This document shows, piece after piece, positions 1 to 7,933 of a stretch of DNA of 21,011 nt (positions are counted from its first letter, which is position 1; each line of letters opens with the position of its first letter). The notes below the pieces were generated by a model that was given only the letters and a program-made list of their open reading frames with translations, did no database searches and was not told where the DNA came from. The translations under genes and the position numbers were made by a program. This stretch comes from UBA1413 sp964567485 (GTDB taxonomy: Bacteria > Bacteroidota > Bacteroidia > Bacteroidales > Prolixibacteraceae), in the NCBI GenBank assembly GCA_964567485.1, contig CAZMMX010000049.1, positions 1 through 21,011 on the forward strand, given 5' to 3'.

Positions 1-371
1 TGGGTGATACCGGATTACTCTGCTCCAGGTATGGTATACCTCCGGAACAGCTTTTAAACGAATCACCCGGATGGCAGAATATCAAGGCTGTACTTGCGGA
101 AAATCATGTAGCGGCATCCCTCGCCGCTTCAGGATACACTCCTTATTATTGGGAATCAGCCGGCAAAGCGGAACTCGATTTTGTAATTCAAGGCCATAAC
201 GGGGAGATCATTCCCATCGAAGTCAAATCGTCAGAACATGTTCGATCAAAAAGTCTTCAGTTGTTTGTTTCAAGGTATTCTCCCCCCATGGCCATCAGAA
301 TATCCGCCAAAAACTTCGGAATTGAGAATGGCATTAAATCAGTCCCGTTATATGCTTCATTTTGCATATGA
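1..371 (+). CDS. C-terminal end of an AAA ATPase with DUF4143 domain (5' end outside window)
   Basis: The open frame runs from the window edge (first full codon at base 3) to a TGA at 369-371, giving 122 residues without a start. It begins with a GDTGLL motif and contains AELDFVI followed by IPIEVKSS, and ends in SVPLYASFCI. This is the usual C-terminal DUF4143 half of a large family of prokaryotic ATPases with an N-terminal P-loop domain, which lies outside the window. The D...ExK arrangement (ELDF then IEVK) resembles the PD-(D/E)XK nuclease fold often noted in this domain. The cellular role of these proteins is poorly known, and they are often scattered singly in Bacteroidota genomes. The C-terminus looks intact. 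It has no visible link to the glycan genes. The family call is confident; the function is not. Confidence 0.85.
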   Translation, partial: GDTGLLCSRYGIPPEQLLNESPGWQNIKAVLAENHVAASLAASGYTPYYWESAGKAELDFVIQGHNGEIIPIEVKSSEHVRSKSLQLFVSRYSPPMAIRISAKNFGIENGIKSVPLYASFCI

Positions 372-523
372 GAATGCCACACCGGGGAGATGCCCATCAT
401 TCTTTCCACGCCTCGGAAATGCGGTACCTCGACGCTTATGAGAAGGCGCCCCTGCGCACCGACTGGCGCTACTTCCGGAAGGCGATGTACAACATCCTCA
501 TCTATGGCGCTAAAAGCAGTTGA
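368..523 (+). CDS. Small ORF of 51 codons, possible gene remnant
   Basis: An ATG at 368 overlaps the TGA of the DUF4143 gene in an ATGA arrangement; a second ATG lies at 374. The frame stays open to the TGA at 521-523. The predicted peptide is rich in aromatic and basic residues in its second half (for example DWRYFRKAMYNIL, ending GAKSS), which looks more like the C-terminus of a real protein than a random frame. It weakly recalls the tails of polysaccharide sugar transferases or glycosyltransferases, but I cannot confirm this. The frame has a stop at 335-337 just upstream, so if it is a remnant, most of the parent gene is missing. It converges on the HTCS gene with 33 bp between the stops. 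It may be a fragment left by a rearrangement at the PUL edge, a small gene, or chance. Confidence 0.3.
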   Translation: MRMPHRGDAHHSFHASEMRYLDAYEKAPLRTDWRYFRKAMYNILIYGAKSS

Positions 524-556
524 GGGAGCCAGAGTTGGTCTTAACCGGCAGAAGTC

Positions 557-3500
557 TCAGGTTTTCACCGTACTGGCCTTCTGCCGGGCATACTCCGAAG
601 GGCTGATTTCAAACTGCTTCGAAAAGGAGCGGCTGAAATAGGATTGAGAACTGAACCCCACCTTCTCTGAAATCTCACTCAGGCTGAGCTTGTTTTGCAG
701 GATCAGCTCAGCAGCCTTCTTTAACCGGCTGATCCTGATCAGCTCGTTGGGACTAAGATCGGAGATCGCCTTGATCTTCCGGTAAAGCGTAGGCCGGCTC
801 ACATTCATATTTCCGGCAATCATCTCCACATCGAGGTGGGGATTCGAAATATTCCGGGTGATGATCTCATTCAGATCCTCCAGGAAGAGCTCATCGGCCT
901 TGGTATAGGCCATGGATTTCAGGTTGGCAATCGGGGAGTTGAAGAAATGGTTCCGCATGGTATTGCGGTTATGGAGCAGGTTCGAAATCTGCGCCAACAG
1001 GATGTCCACCGTGAAGGGTTTCTCAATGTAAGCATCGGCCCCTGACTCCAATCCTTCCAACCGCGACTGCACCGTGTTCCTCGCCGTCAGCAGGATGACC
1101 GGAATGTGGCTGTATTCCAGGTCGGTCTTGACCTGCCTCAGCATGGTCAGGCCATCCATCACCGGCATCATGATATCGCTGACAATCAGTTGGATGCTTT
1201 GCTTTTTCAAGAAGGTCATGGCCTCCTCGCCATCCCGGGCCGTCACCACATTGTAGATGGCATTGATTTCCCGGGCAATAAAATCCTTCATCTCCTCATT
1301 GTCCTCTACCACCAATACCGTCGGCAGCGATGGGTCAAAGCCGAATTCAGGCTGGGGGGCCTGACGCTCTGCCGCTGCCTTCTCCCCGTCCCCACTCTCA
1401 TCCTGGTATGAAACGTTCACCGGCAGTTGCAGCCTGAAGGTAATCAGCCCATCGTCGCCACCGGTCAATTCCAAACGCCCCATATGCATCTCAGCCAATG
1501 ACCGCGCTATCGGAAGCCCTAACCCTGTCCCCGGCTTAAACTCCGCATTCTCACCCCGGAAGAAGGGCTCGAAAATCTTCTCCCCGTTCAAAGGCAGCTG
1601 ACCGTCATTGACCACGTCAATCACCAGATGATCCCCCCCCTCAAAGTGACTGAATTTCACCCGAATTTTGCTTTGAGCATACTTGATGGCATTTAACAAC
1701 AGATTGCTGACAATCTTGACAAAGGCATCCTCATCCATCGAAATATACAACTGCTTTACGTTGGAGGTCAGCTCGAAACTGAGGTTATTCTCCTCAGCGG
1801 CTTCCCTGAAGCGGTTAAAGGTCTCCTGAAGCACGGAGACCACATTTTTCTTCTCGAAATTCAACCGGTACCCCTGCAGCTCGGTATCCCTGAAATCCAA
1901 CAATTGATCGACCAGTTGCAGAAGCCTTTTGGCGTTTTTATCCATGATGGACAGATAGTTCTGTGCATTGTCGGGCAGGGTGCACTTGTTCATCACCTTC
2001 TCGAGGGGACCGGTGATCAGGGTCAGCGGCGTCCTGATCTCATGGGCTATGTTGATAAAGAAATTGATCTTGGCCTGATGGAGTTCTTTTTCCTTCTTGT
2101 ACTCCATACGGGTGATTTTCTCTTCCACCTTCCTGCGGTTCCGGAGGATGACCGAGCGGATCACCAGGGCACCCACCGCTGCAAAAACCAGAAAATAAAC
2201 CAGCCAGGCTATTCTGGACAACCACCACGGAGGGGCCACAGAAATGGCAATCTCTGACGGAATCTCATTCCAGTTGCCCGAGCTGTTACGGCCTTTGACC
2301 TTCAGGGTATAATCGCCGGGAGGCAGTTTGGTAAAGGTGACATCATTGGCGTTGCCCAGGTAAATCCAATCCTTCTGCAATCCCTCCAGACAAAAGGTGT
2401 ACTCCGTGATGGCCGGAGCGATATAACTAAGGGAGGAAAAACCGACACTAAAGGAGGACTGGCTGTACTTCAAATGGATCTGTTTGGAATAGGCCACGGG
2501 GATCGTGGTGCTGCCGGCGTTGACCATCTGGTCAAAGAGGGTCATGGTGGTAAAACAGACCTGGGCCCTCTCCTGAAGATCCCTGATATCCTCGGGATGA
2601 AAACTGACCATCCCCTTCACCATCCCGAAATACATCACCCCCTCCTTATCCATCCAGGAGGAGTTGTAATTGAACTGGTTGGTGATAATCCCGTGCTCCT
2701 TTTTATACACCTTGATCTCATGAGTCGAAGGATTTAACCTGACCAGTCCGTTGGTGGTGCTCACCCACAGGTTTTTAAATTCATCGGGTAAGATCCGGAA
2801 GGTAATGTTACCCGGCATACCGTTCTTCACCGTATAACGGAGAATGCTCCCGCTCTCCCTGTCGTATTTTTTCAACCCGGCCTGCGTGGCCAGCCACAGG
2901 TTGTGCTCCCCATCCTCATAGATGTCATTGATGGTGTTGTCATTGTTGGTCATCAGGGTATCGTACGAAAGCTTTCCATGGGTCTCATCGGCCGGATTGT
3001 AGTAGAACAGCCCGTTGTTGAAGGTCCCGGCCCAGATCACCCCGGAATGGTCTTCCAGAATGCTCTGGATTCTCATGTTGGACGGAAATTCGGGAACAGG
3101 CTCGAACTGATCACTCGCTTCGTTGTAGGTATACATGCCATTGGCGGTTCCGACCAGCAACTGACCGCTGGGCATTTTCTTCATGATCACGATGGCCCGG
3201 TTATCGGTGATCCTGTAATGCTTCACCACCCTTTCTGAGGGAATATCCATCAGGTCCACCCCCCGGATGGACCCTATCCACAACCGGTCATCGTCGGCCA
3301 CCAGTCCGTGCAGGTTCTTGTGGGAGATCCCGTCCCCTCCCGGATTGATCTCAAAATGGGTATACCTGCCCGTTTGAGGGTCGTATTTGTTGAGTCCGGC
3401 GTCTTCAGTGCCTATCCATACATTCCCATACTGGTCGGTGGTGATATCATGAATGATATCGCCCCTTAGACTGTTCTCTCCGAGTGAAGCGTAATATTTA

Positions 3501-4549
3501 GTGAAGGGCTGATAAGGAGAGCAATAGTTAATGCCCCCGGCATAGGTCCCGATCCAGATCCCGTTTTCCTTGTCCTTCGTAATCGAATACAAATGGTCAG
3601 TCGACAGGGAAAACGGATCTCGTATTTTATTCTGGTAGAGGGTACAACACTCCTTCACCATGTCGTAAATGAAAAGCCCGCTTTCCGTGGCGATCCAGAC
3701 TTCCTCAGGCGTTGTTTGCAAAAAGCCGTTGACCGAGATCTCACCCTGCTCTGACTCTTTTGCCATGATGTCCTTGTATGTCATGGTTTTAATATCATAA
3801 AGCTTGGCCCCGAAGGTAGCGGATCCGATGAACAGCCTATCTTCGGAAAGGGTGTGATATACCGTGGTGAGATTCCTGATTTTATGATCCGGCGTCTGGG
3901 AAAAGAGATCGGTCCCCGAAAACTCGCCGTTGTTCAGGTCAAACTGGTAGAGCATGCCGTTCGAAAGCACCAGCCATATCTTTTCCGTGGACGTGTAACA
4001 GAACGAGGTCAGCACGCCATTGTCCGGAATATTATAGGTCCGGTGATCATCGAGCTGCACGTTGTACTTGACCAGTTTTCCGTCAAGGATCACCCACAGG
4101 TTTCCGGAGGCATCAAAAATGAGGTTTTTGGCTTTCATTCCCTTGCAGAAGGATACCGGTTCAAAGTTCTCCTCCTTTTCATTGTATTTATAAATGCCCA
4201 TATAGGTGCCCACCCACAGGGTGCCGTTGGGATCGATGGCCAGGCCCAGGATCCAGTTGTTCCCGATGGGTTGGGTGCCACTGTCGGTATCGCGGAAAAC
4301 CCGGAAGGCATAGCCGTCAAACCGGTTCAGCCCTTCACGGGTGCCGATCCAGATAAATCCCCGGGTGTCCTGAAGGCAACAGGTGACATTGTTGTTGCTC
4401 AACCCGTTCTCGACCTGGTATTGCTTGAAAGTATAGTTTCCGGCCAGCCCCGCTGCGCAGGTCATGGTCAGCAAACCCCATACAACCAGTAGCTTCTGAA
4501 TCAGGCAATGGGATGCTGACATTCCGGATATGTGATAGGTGTTATTCAT
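557..4549 (-). CDS. Hybrid two-component system regulator (HTCS): periplasmic 14-blade sensor, histidine kinase, receiver and AraC-type DNA-binding domain
   Basis: This 1330-residue protein combines sensor, kinase and transcription factor in one chain, as is typical of PUL regulators in Bacteroidota. A signal peptide (about 1-37) leads into fourteen Reg_prop repeats of the (I/L)W(I/V)GT...GL type, at about residues 65, 110, 150, 191, 238, 283, 330, 376, 422, 463, 504, 550, 593 and 638, enough for two seven-bladed propellers. A Y_Y_Y domain follows (about 700-772), then a membrane segment (780-802). The kinase has H836 in AHEIRTPL, N953 in the N box, and ATP-lid glycines in GTGLGL (1007-1012). 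The receiver has E1082/D1083, phospho-acceptor D1125, T1155 and K1177. The AraC-type helix-turn-helix occupies about 1235-1325. All key residues are present, so it should be active. It is divergent from susC and probably controls it. The ligand is likely an alpha-glucan oligosaccharide, by inference from the neighbours. Confidence 0.97.
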   Translation of the reverse strand: MNNTYHISGMSASHCLIQKLLVVWGLLTMTCAAGLAGNYTFKQYQVENGLSNNNVTCCLQDTRGFIWIGTREGLNRFDGYAFRVFRDTDSGTQPIGNNWILGLAIDPNGTLWVGTYMGIYKYNEKEENFEPVSFCKGMKAKNLIFDASGNLWVILDGKLVKYNVQLDDHRTYNIPDNGVLTSFCYTSTEKIWLVLSNGMLYQFDLNNGEFSGTDLFSQTPDHKIRNLTTVYHTLSEDRLFIGSATFGAKLYDIKTMTYKDIMAKESEQGEISVNGFLQTTPEEVWIATESGLFIYDMVKECCTLYQNKIRDPFSLSTDHLYSITKDKENGIWIGTYAGGINYCSPYQPFTKYYASLGENSLRGDIIHDITTDQYGNVWIGTEDAGLNKYDPQTGRYTHFEINPGGDGISHKNLHGLVADDDRLWIGSIRGVDLMDIPSERVVKHYRITDNRAIVIMKKMPSGQLLVGTANGMYTYNEASDQFEPVPEFPSNMRIQSILEDHSGVIWAGTFNNGLFYYNPADETHGKLSYDTLMTNNDNTINDIYEDGEHNLWLATQAGLKKYDRESGSILRYTVKNGMPGNITFRILPDEFKNLWVSTTNGLVRLNPSTHEIKVYKKEHGIITNQFNYNSSWMDKEGVMYFGMVKGMVSFHPEDIRDLQERAQVCFTTMTLFDQMVNAGSTTIPVAYSKQIHLKYSQSSFSVGFSSLSYIAPAITEYTFCLEGLQKDWIYLGNANDVTFTKLPPGDYTLKVKGRNSSGNWNEIPSEIAISVAPPWWLSRIAWLVYFLVFAAVGALVIRSVILRNRRKVEEKITRMEYKKEKELHQAKINFFINIAHEIRTPLTLITGPLEKVMNKCTLPDNAQNYLSIMDKNAKRLLQLVDQLLDFRDTELQGYRLNFEKKNVVSVLQETFNRFREAAEENNLSFELTSNVKQLYISMDEDAFVKIVSNLLLNAIKYAQSKIRVKFSHFEGGDHLVIDVVNDGQLPLNGEKIFEPFFRGENAEFKPGTGLGLPIARSLAEMHMGRLELTGGDDGLITFRLQLPVNVSYQDESGDGEKAAAERQAPQPEFGFDPSLPTVLVVEDNEEMKDFIAREINAIYNVVTARDGEEAMTFLKKQSIQLIVSDIMMPVMDGLTMLRQVKTDLEYSHIPVILLTARNTVQSRLEGLESGADAYIEKPFTVDILLAQISNLLHNRNTMRNHFFNSPIANLKSMAYTKADELFLEDLNEIITRNISNPHLDVEMIAGNMNVSRPTLYRKIKAISDLSPNELIRISRLKKAAELILQNKLSLSEISEKVGFSSQSYFSRSFSKQFEISPSEYARQKASTVKT

Positions 4550-4603
4550 TTGCGGCTTTCAGGATGGTACGGCACGTTTTGTAAATTCATAAGGCGTGCA
4601 ATT

Positions 4604-4650
4604 TATTGAAATTGAAAAGTATCTCAAATATGCATGCAACAATTTCAATA
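4604..4650. promoter_or_regulatory. Perfect 11-bp inverted repeat, candidate operator between HTCS and susC
   Basis: TATTGAAATTG at 4604-4614 is matched exactly by its reverse complement CAATTTCAATA at 4640-4650, with a 25-bp spacer; the arm centres are 36 bp apart. It lies 55-101 bp upstream of the HTCS start and more than 200 bp upstream of susC. On the minus strand, a near match to the Bacteroidota -7 element (CATATTTG, one mismatch to TAnnTTTG) lies between the arms at 4625-4632. The position suggests a binding site for the HTCS or another dimeric regulator, perhaps acting in autoregulation. That role is inferred; the repeat itself is seen directly. Confidence 0.5.
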
Positions 4651-4731
4651 TTGTCTCATCCTTTTGAACTTTCTTCTCACTACCCGATAATTCGCTCACG
4701 GGGAAAAAACACCCCCCGGAACATGAGACAA
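4651..4731. repeat. 9-bp inverted repeat in the divergent intergenic region
   Basis: TTGTCTCAT at 4651-4659 is repeated as its exact reverse complement ATGAGACAA at 4723-4731, with 63 bp between the arms. The left arm directly abuts the right arm of the 11-bp repeat at 4640-4650. It may be part of a regulator-binding array upstream of the susC promoter, or chance in an AT-rich region. Confidence 0.3.
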
Positions 4732-4781
4732 AATGAAAAAAGATCGAGAGCAAACTGCACATGGCCTGGCAGGGGATCCTA

Positions 4782-4789
4782 TAACTTTG
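4782..4789 (+). promoter_or_regulatory. Candidate -7 promoter element for susCD
   Basis: TAACTTTG matches the Bacteroidota housekeeping -7 consensus TAnnTTTG exactly. It lies 86 bp upstream of the susC ATG, implying a leader of roughly 80 nt. I see no clear TTTG -33 box at the usual distance, as would fit a promoter that depends on an activator such as the HTCS. Confidence 0.5.
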
Positions 4790-4806
4790 ATTCAGGCTAA
4801 AACCTC

Positions 4807-4832
4807 CCGGAATTCCTGCAAGTGGATTCCGG
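4807..4832 (+). promoter_or_regulatory. Hairpin in the presumed susC leader
   Basis: CCGGAAT (4807-4813) can pair with ATTCCGG (4826-4832). CC (4815-4816) can pair with GG (4824-4825), leaving a bulged T and a 7-nt loop. It lies downstream of the candidate -7 element and 42 bp before the ATG, so it would be transcribed in the 5' leader. No U-tract follows, so it is not an intrinsic terminator. A role in mRNA stability or post-transcriptional control is possible but unproven. Confidence 0.3.
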
Positions 4833-4874
4833 TGAATACTCAATCCATTAACTTAAACTAACAAATTAGGATTT

Positions 4875-7800
4875 ATGAAAGATCTTAAAGAACTAAGCAA
4901 TCAATGTAAAAAGATGGTGTGCCTGGTGATCCTATCGATGGTGACCGTGCTTCTTATTTCTGCGGAAGCGTGGGCCGGGATGCCCGGCCAGGGCATGACG
5001 CCCTCTGAAGGACGGCTGGCATCTCAGGTCAGCACAGAGGCAGCCACAGGTAGTGCACAACAGGCCCTGACCGTAACAGGTAAAGTGACGGACGTCGCCG
5101 GGGCACCGCTGCCCGGGGTAACCGTGCTGGTGAAAAATACCACCCAGGGAACCATCACCGATACCGACGGAAGCTACAACCTCTCCAACGTTCCGGCAAA
5201 TGGCACCCTGGTGTTCTCCTTCGTGGGAATGAAGACCACCGAAGTGGCCGTGGCCGGGAAAAGGGTCCTCAACGTGACCCTGGAAGAGGAGACCATCGGC
5301 ATCGAAGAGGTGGTGGCCATCGGCTACGGCTCGCTGAGCAAAAAGGAGATCTCCAGCTCCATTGTCAATGTGAATAAGGAGAATTTCAACAAAGGGGCGG
5401 CCTCCGATCCCATGGAGCTGATCATCGGTAAGGTGGCCGGACTGAATATCGACGAGTCTTCTGCTTCGCCTCACTCTACCTCCAATTACCAGATCAGGGG
5501 GGCGACCTCCATCACGGCCGGTAACTCACCGCTGGTGGTGATCGATGGAATTGCCGGAGGGAATCTGAATAACCTGGCCATCCAGGATATTGAATCCATC
5601 ACGGTTCTGAAAGACGGGGCCTCTGCGGCAATCTACGGTACCCGCGGCGCCAACGGGGTGATCCTGATCACCACCAAACAGGGCGCTGACGGAGGAGCCG
5701 GTGTCTTCAACGTCAATTACGAAAGCTATTTCAGCACCAACCTGATGCATAAACTCCCCGATGTGCTGGGCTATGACGAGTACCTCGAAAGAACCAGAGG
5801 CACCGACTATGGCTACCATGACGACTGGCTGGGTGCCCTGAAACGCGATTTTTCCTATGACAACAACCAGTACCTCGCCATTTCAGGGTCGACCAACAAG
5901 AGCAAATACAGCATTTCTCTCAACATGGTAGACAAAACCGGGCTGGATAAAGCCAATGCTTCCACCCAGTATGGCGCAAGGATTGCCTTTTCTCAGAAAA
6001 CACTCAACGATCTGCTGGAACTGAACTCGTCCTTCAATATCAGAGGGGTGGACGCTTTAACCGGCTCTAATGGGATCACCAGCGTGGTAACCATGAATCC
6101 CACCCAGCCCATCTGGAACGAAGACAAAACCGGCTATGATCATCCGCTGACCAGCACCGGGGCGACCAATCCTGTGGAAAATGCCAATGATATCACCGAC
6201 ACGGCTACCGACATTTTTCTCCTGAGCACCCTGGAAGCCAAACTACAGCTCCTCAAAACCGAAAAACACAGCCTCAATGTTTCGGCAAATTATGCGCTGG
6301 ACTGGAGATCAGGAAAATCCTATTACTACCGTCCTTCCACTCATGCCACCTCGGCCTGGGACGGAAACAAAGGAAGCGCCTCGCTGGGCGAAAACAGAAA
6401 CTGGACCAAACAGTTTGAAACCACCGCCAATTATACCTTTAAGAACAGTACCCATTTGTTAAGAGGGGTGGCCGGTTACTCTTTCACCGAGAACATGTCG
6501 GAAAACATGTCGATGACCAATTATGACTTTGCCTTCGACCAGTTCCTCTACAATTCCATCGGGTCGGGCTCCTGGCTGGCCGCCGGAAAAGCGGGCATGT
6601 CCTCCGGTAAATCTTCCTCACGCCTCGTAGGTTTGTTTGGCCGCGTCAACTACTCCTGGAATGACCTGCTTACTGCAACGGCATCCCTTCGTTATGAAGG
6701 AAGTTCCCGCTTTGGCTCCAACAAGAAATGGGGTTACTTCCCTGCCTTCTCCGCCGCGTGGGAAGTGGCCAACATGGCTTTCATGGATGGCCTTAAGGAT
6801 AAGATCAACAGTCTGAGGCTGCGGGCTTCCTATGGGGTAACAGGCCGCCAGGCGGGTAGTAACTACCAGTCCATCCAGACTTACACCTCACGCAACACTT
6901 ATTATCTCATGGATGGCACCTGGATCATGGCCTATGCCCCCAGCAAAAATGCCAACTATGACCTCCAATGGGAACTCGGCATTTCCAGCGATATCGGCAT
7001 CGACTTCGAAATCTTCAAACGGCTCCGTGGGTCGGTCGAATATTTTGACCGCCGCTCCGAAGACCTGCTTTACTCCTACACCGCCCCGCAGCCTCCCTTC
7101 GTTTACTCTTCCATCCTGGTCAACGTGGGATCGACCAAGAATACCGGTGTTGAAGTATCCCTCGAAGGAGATGTGATCAAAAAGAAAGACTTTTCATGGC
7201 AGATGAACGGCACCTGGTCCAGCGGGACTTCCGTCCTCACCAAACTCTCCAATGACGTCTATAAGGCGACCTATCTCGATCTGATGCAGAGGGGAGGTCT
7301 GGGCACTTCCGAATATTATTTCCGGATCGTCGAAGGGGGCAAAATTGGCCAGCTCTACGGCTACAAGCATGCCGGTGTCAATGAGGCAGGCGAATTGCTG
7401 GTCTGGAGTAAGGAGGGCGAAGCCATCACCAAGAGTGCCGCTGACAACTCCGACAAGGTGTACATCGGGAATACCGCACCCAAACACTTCTTCTCCTGGA
7501 CCAATGTCTTCAGATACAAAAACTGGGACCTGAGCATCCTGACCCGTGGCGCCGCAGGTATGAAGATGTGGAACGGCCAGCTCTTCAACATCGGCCTCAA
7601 GGGCTCCACGGCCAACAATGTCCTGAGAACGGCCTATACCAAGTATGACCATATCACTTCTGACGGCTCCATGCTCTCCTCCTTCTTCCTAGAAGACGGC
7701 GACTGGTTCAAGATCGAAAGAGCCACCCTGGGCTACAATTACAATTTCAGGAACAAAACCTATGTGAAAAGCATGTACTGGTATGTGTCGGCCAACAACC

Positions 7801-7931
7801 TGCACACCTTTACCGGCTTTACCGGCGTTGATCCCTCCACGGTGACCTCCATCGGTCTCACCCCCGGAATTTCAGGCACTTCAGCGCTCACCACCACTCA
7901 GGTCTCCCTGGGCGTTTCAGTGAAATTTTAA
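4875..7931 (+). CDS. SusC-like TonB-dependent outer-membrane transporter
   Basis: The 1018-residue protein is the barrel of a SusCD glycan importer, moving oligosaccharides across the outer membrane with energy from TonB. The first ATG is preceded by an AT-rich leader and gives a hydrophobic signal sequence (about 12-35). A carboxypeptidase-D-like beta-sandwich follows (about 65-138, TVTGKVTDVAGAPLPGVTV). The EEVVAIGYG segment (144-152) is the usual SusC TonB-box region, followed by the plug (about 155-270, with the NYQIRG and LKDGASAAIYGTRGANGVI motifs). The remainder is beta-barrel, ending in a C-terminal aromatic residue (VSVKF). Length is normal for the family. It is followed after 2 bp by the SusD partner. 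Substrate cannot be read from the sequence; the downstream GH13 and GH31 enzymes point to alpha-glucans. Confidence 0.97.
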   Translation: MKDLKELSNQCKKMVCLVILSMVTVLLISAEAWAGMPGQGMTPSEGRLASQVSTEAATGSAQQALTVTGKVTDVAGAPLPGVTVLVKNTTQGTITDTDGSYNLSNVPANGTLVFSFVGMKTTEVAVAGKRVLNVTLEEETIGIEEVVAIGYGSLSKKEISSSIVNVNKENFNKGAASDPMELIIGKVAGLNIDESSASPHSTSNYQIRGATSITAGNSPLVVIDGIAGGNLNNLAIQDIESITVLKDGASAAIYGTRGANGVILITTKQGADGGAGVFNVNYESYFSTNLMHKLPDVLGYDEYLERTRGTDYGYHDDWLGALKRDFSYDNNQYLAISGSTNKSKYSISLNMVDKTGLDKANASTQYGARIAFSQKTLNDLLELNSSFNIRGVDALTGSNGITSVVTMNPTQPIWNEDKTGYDHPLTSTGATNPVENANDITDTATDIFLLSTLEAKLQLLKTEKHSLNVSANYALDWRSGKSYYYRPSTHATSAWDGNKGSASLGENRNWTKQFETTANYTFKNSTHLLRGVAGYSFTENMSENMSMTNYDFAFDQFLYNSIGSGSWLAAGKAGMSSGKSSSRLVGLFGRVNYSWNDLLTATASLRYEGSSRFGSNKKWGYFPAFSAAWEVANMAFMDGLKDKINSLRLRASYGVTGRQAGSNYQSIQTYTSRNTYYLMDGTWIMAYAPSKNANYDLQWELGISSDIGIDFEIFKRLRGSVEYFDRRSEDLLYSYTAPQPPFVYSSILVNVGSTKNTGVEVSLEGDVIKKKDFSWQMNGTWSSGTSVLTKLSNDVYKATYLDLMQRGGLGTSEYYFRIVEGGKIGQLYGYKHAGVNEAGELLVWSKEGEAITKSAADNSDKVYIGNTAPKHFFSWTNVFRYKNWDLSILTRGAAGMKMWNGQLFNIGLKGSTANNVLRTAYTKYDHITSDGSMLSSFFLEDGDWFKIERATLGYNYNFRNKTYVKSMYWYVSANNLHTFTGFTGVDPSTVTSIGLTPGISGTSALTTTQVSLGVSVKF

Positions 7932-7933
7932 CC

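Noticed and set aside
4606..4800. 64-codon plus-strand ORF in the same region
   Set aside because: No domain, no ribosome-binding context, and it overlaps the candidate promoter.
4559..4843. 94-codon minus-strand ORF in the divergent intergenic region
   Set aside because: No recognisable domain, it ends 10 bp before the HTCS start, and it covers the presumed promoter and inverted repeats.
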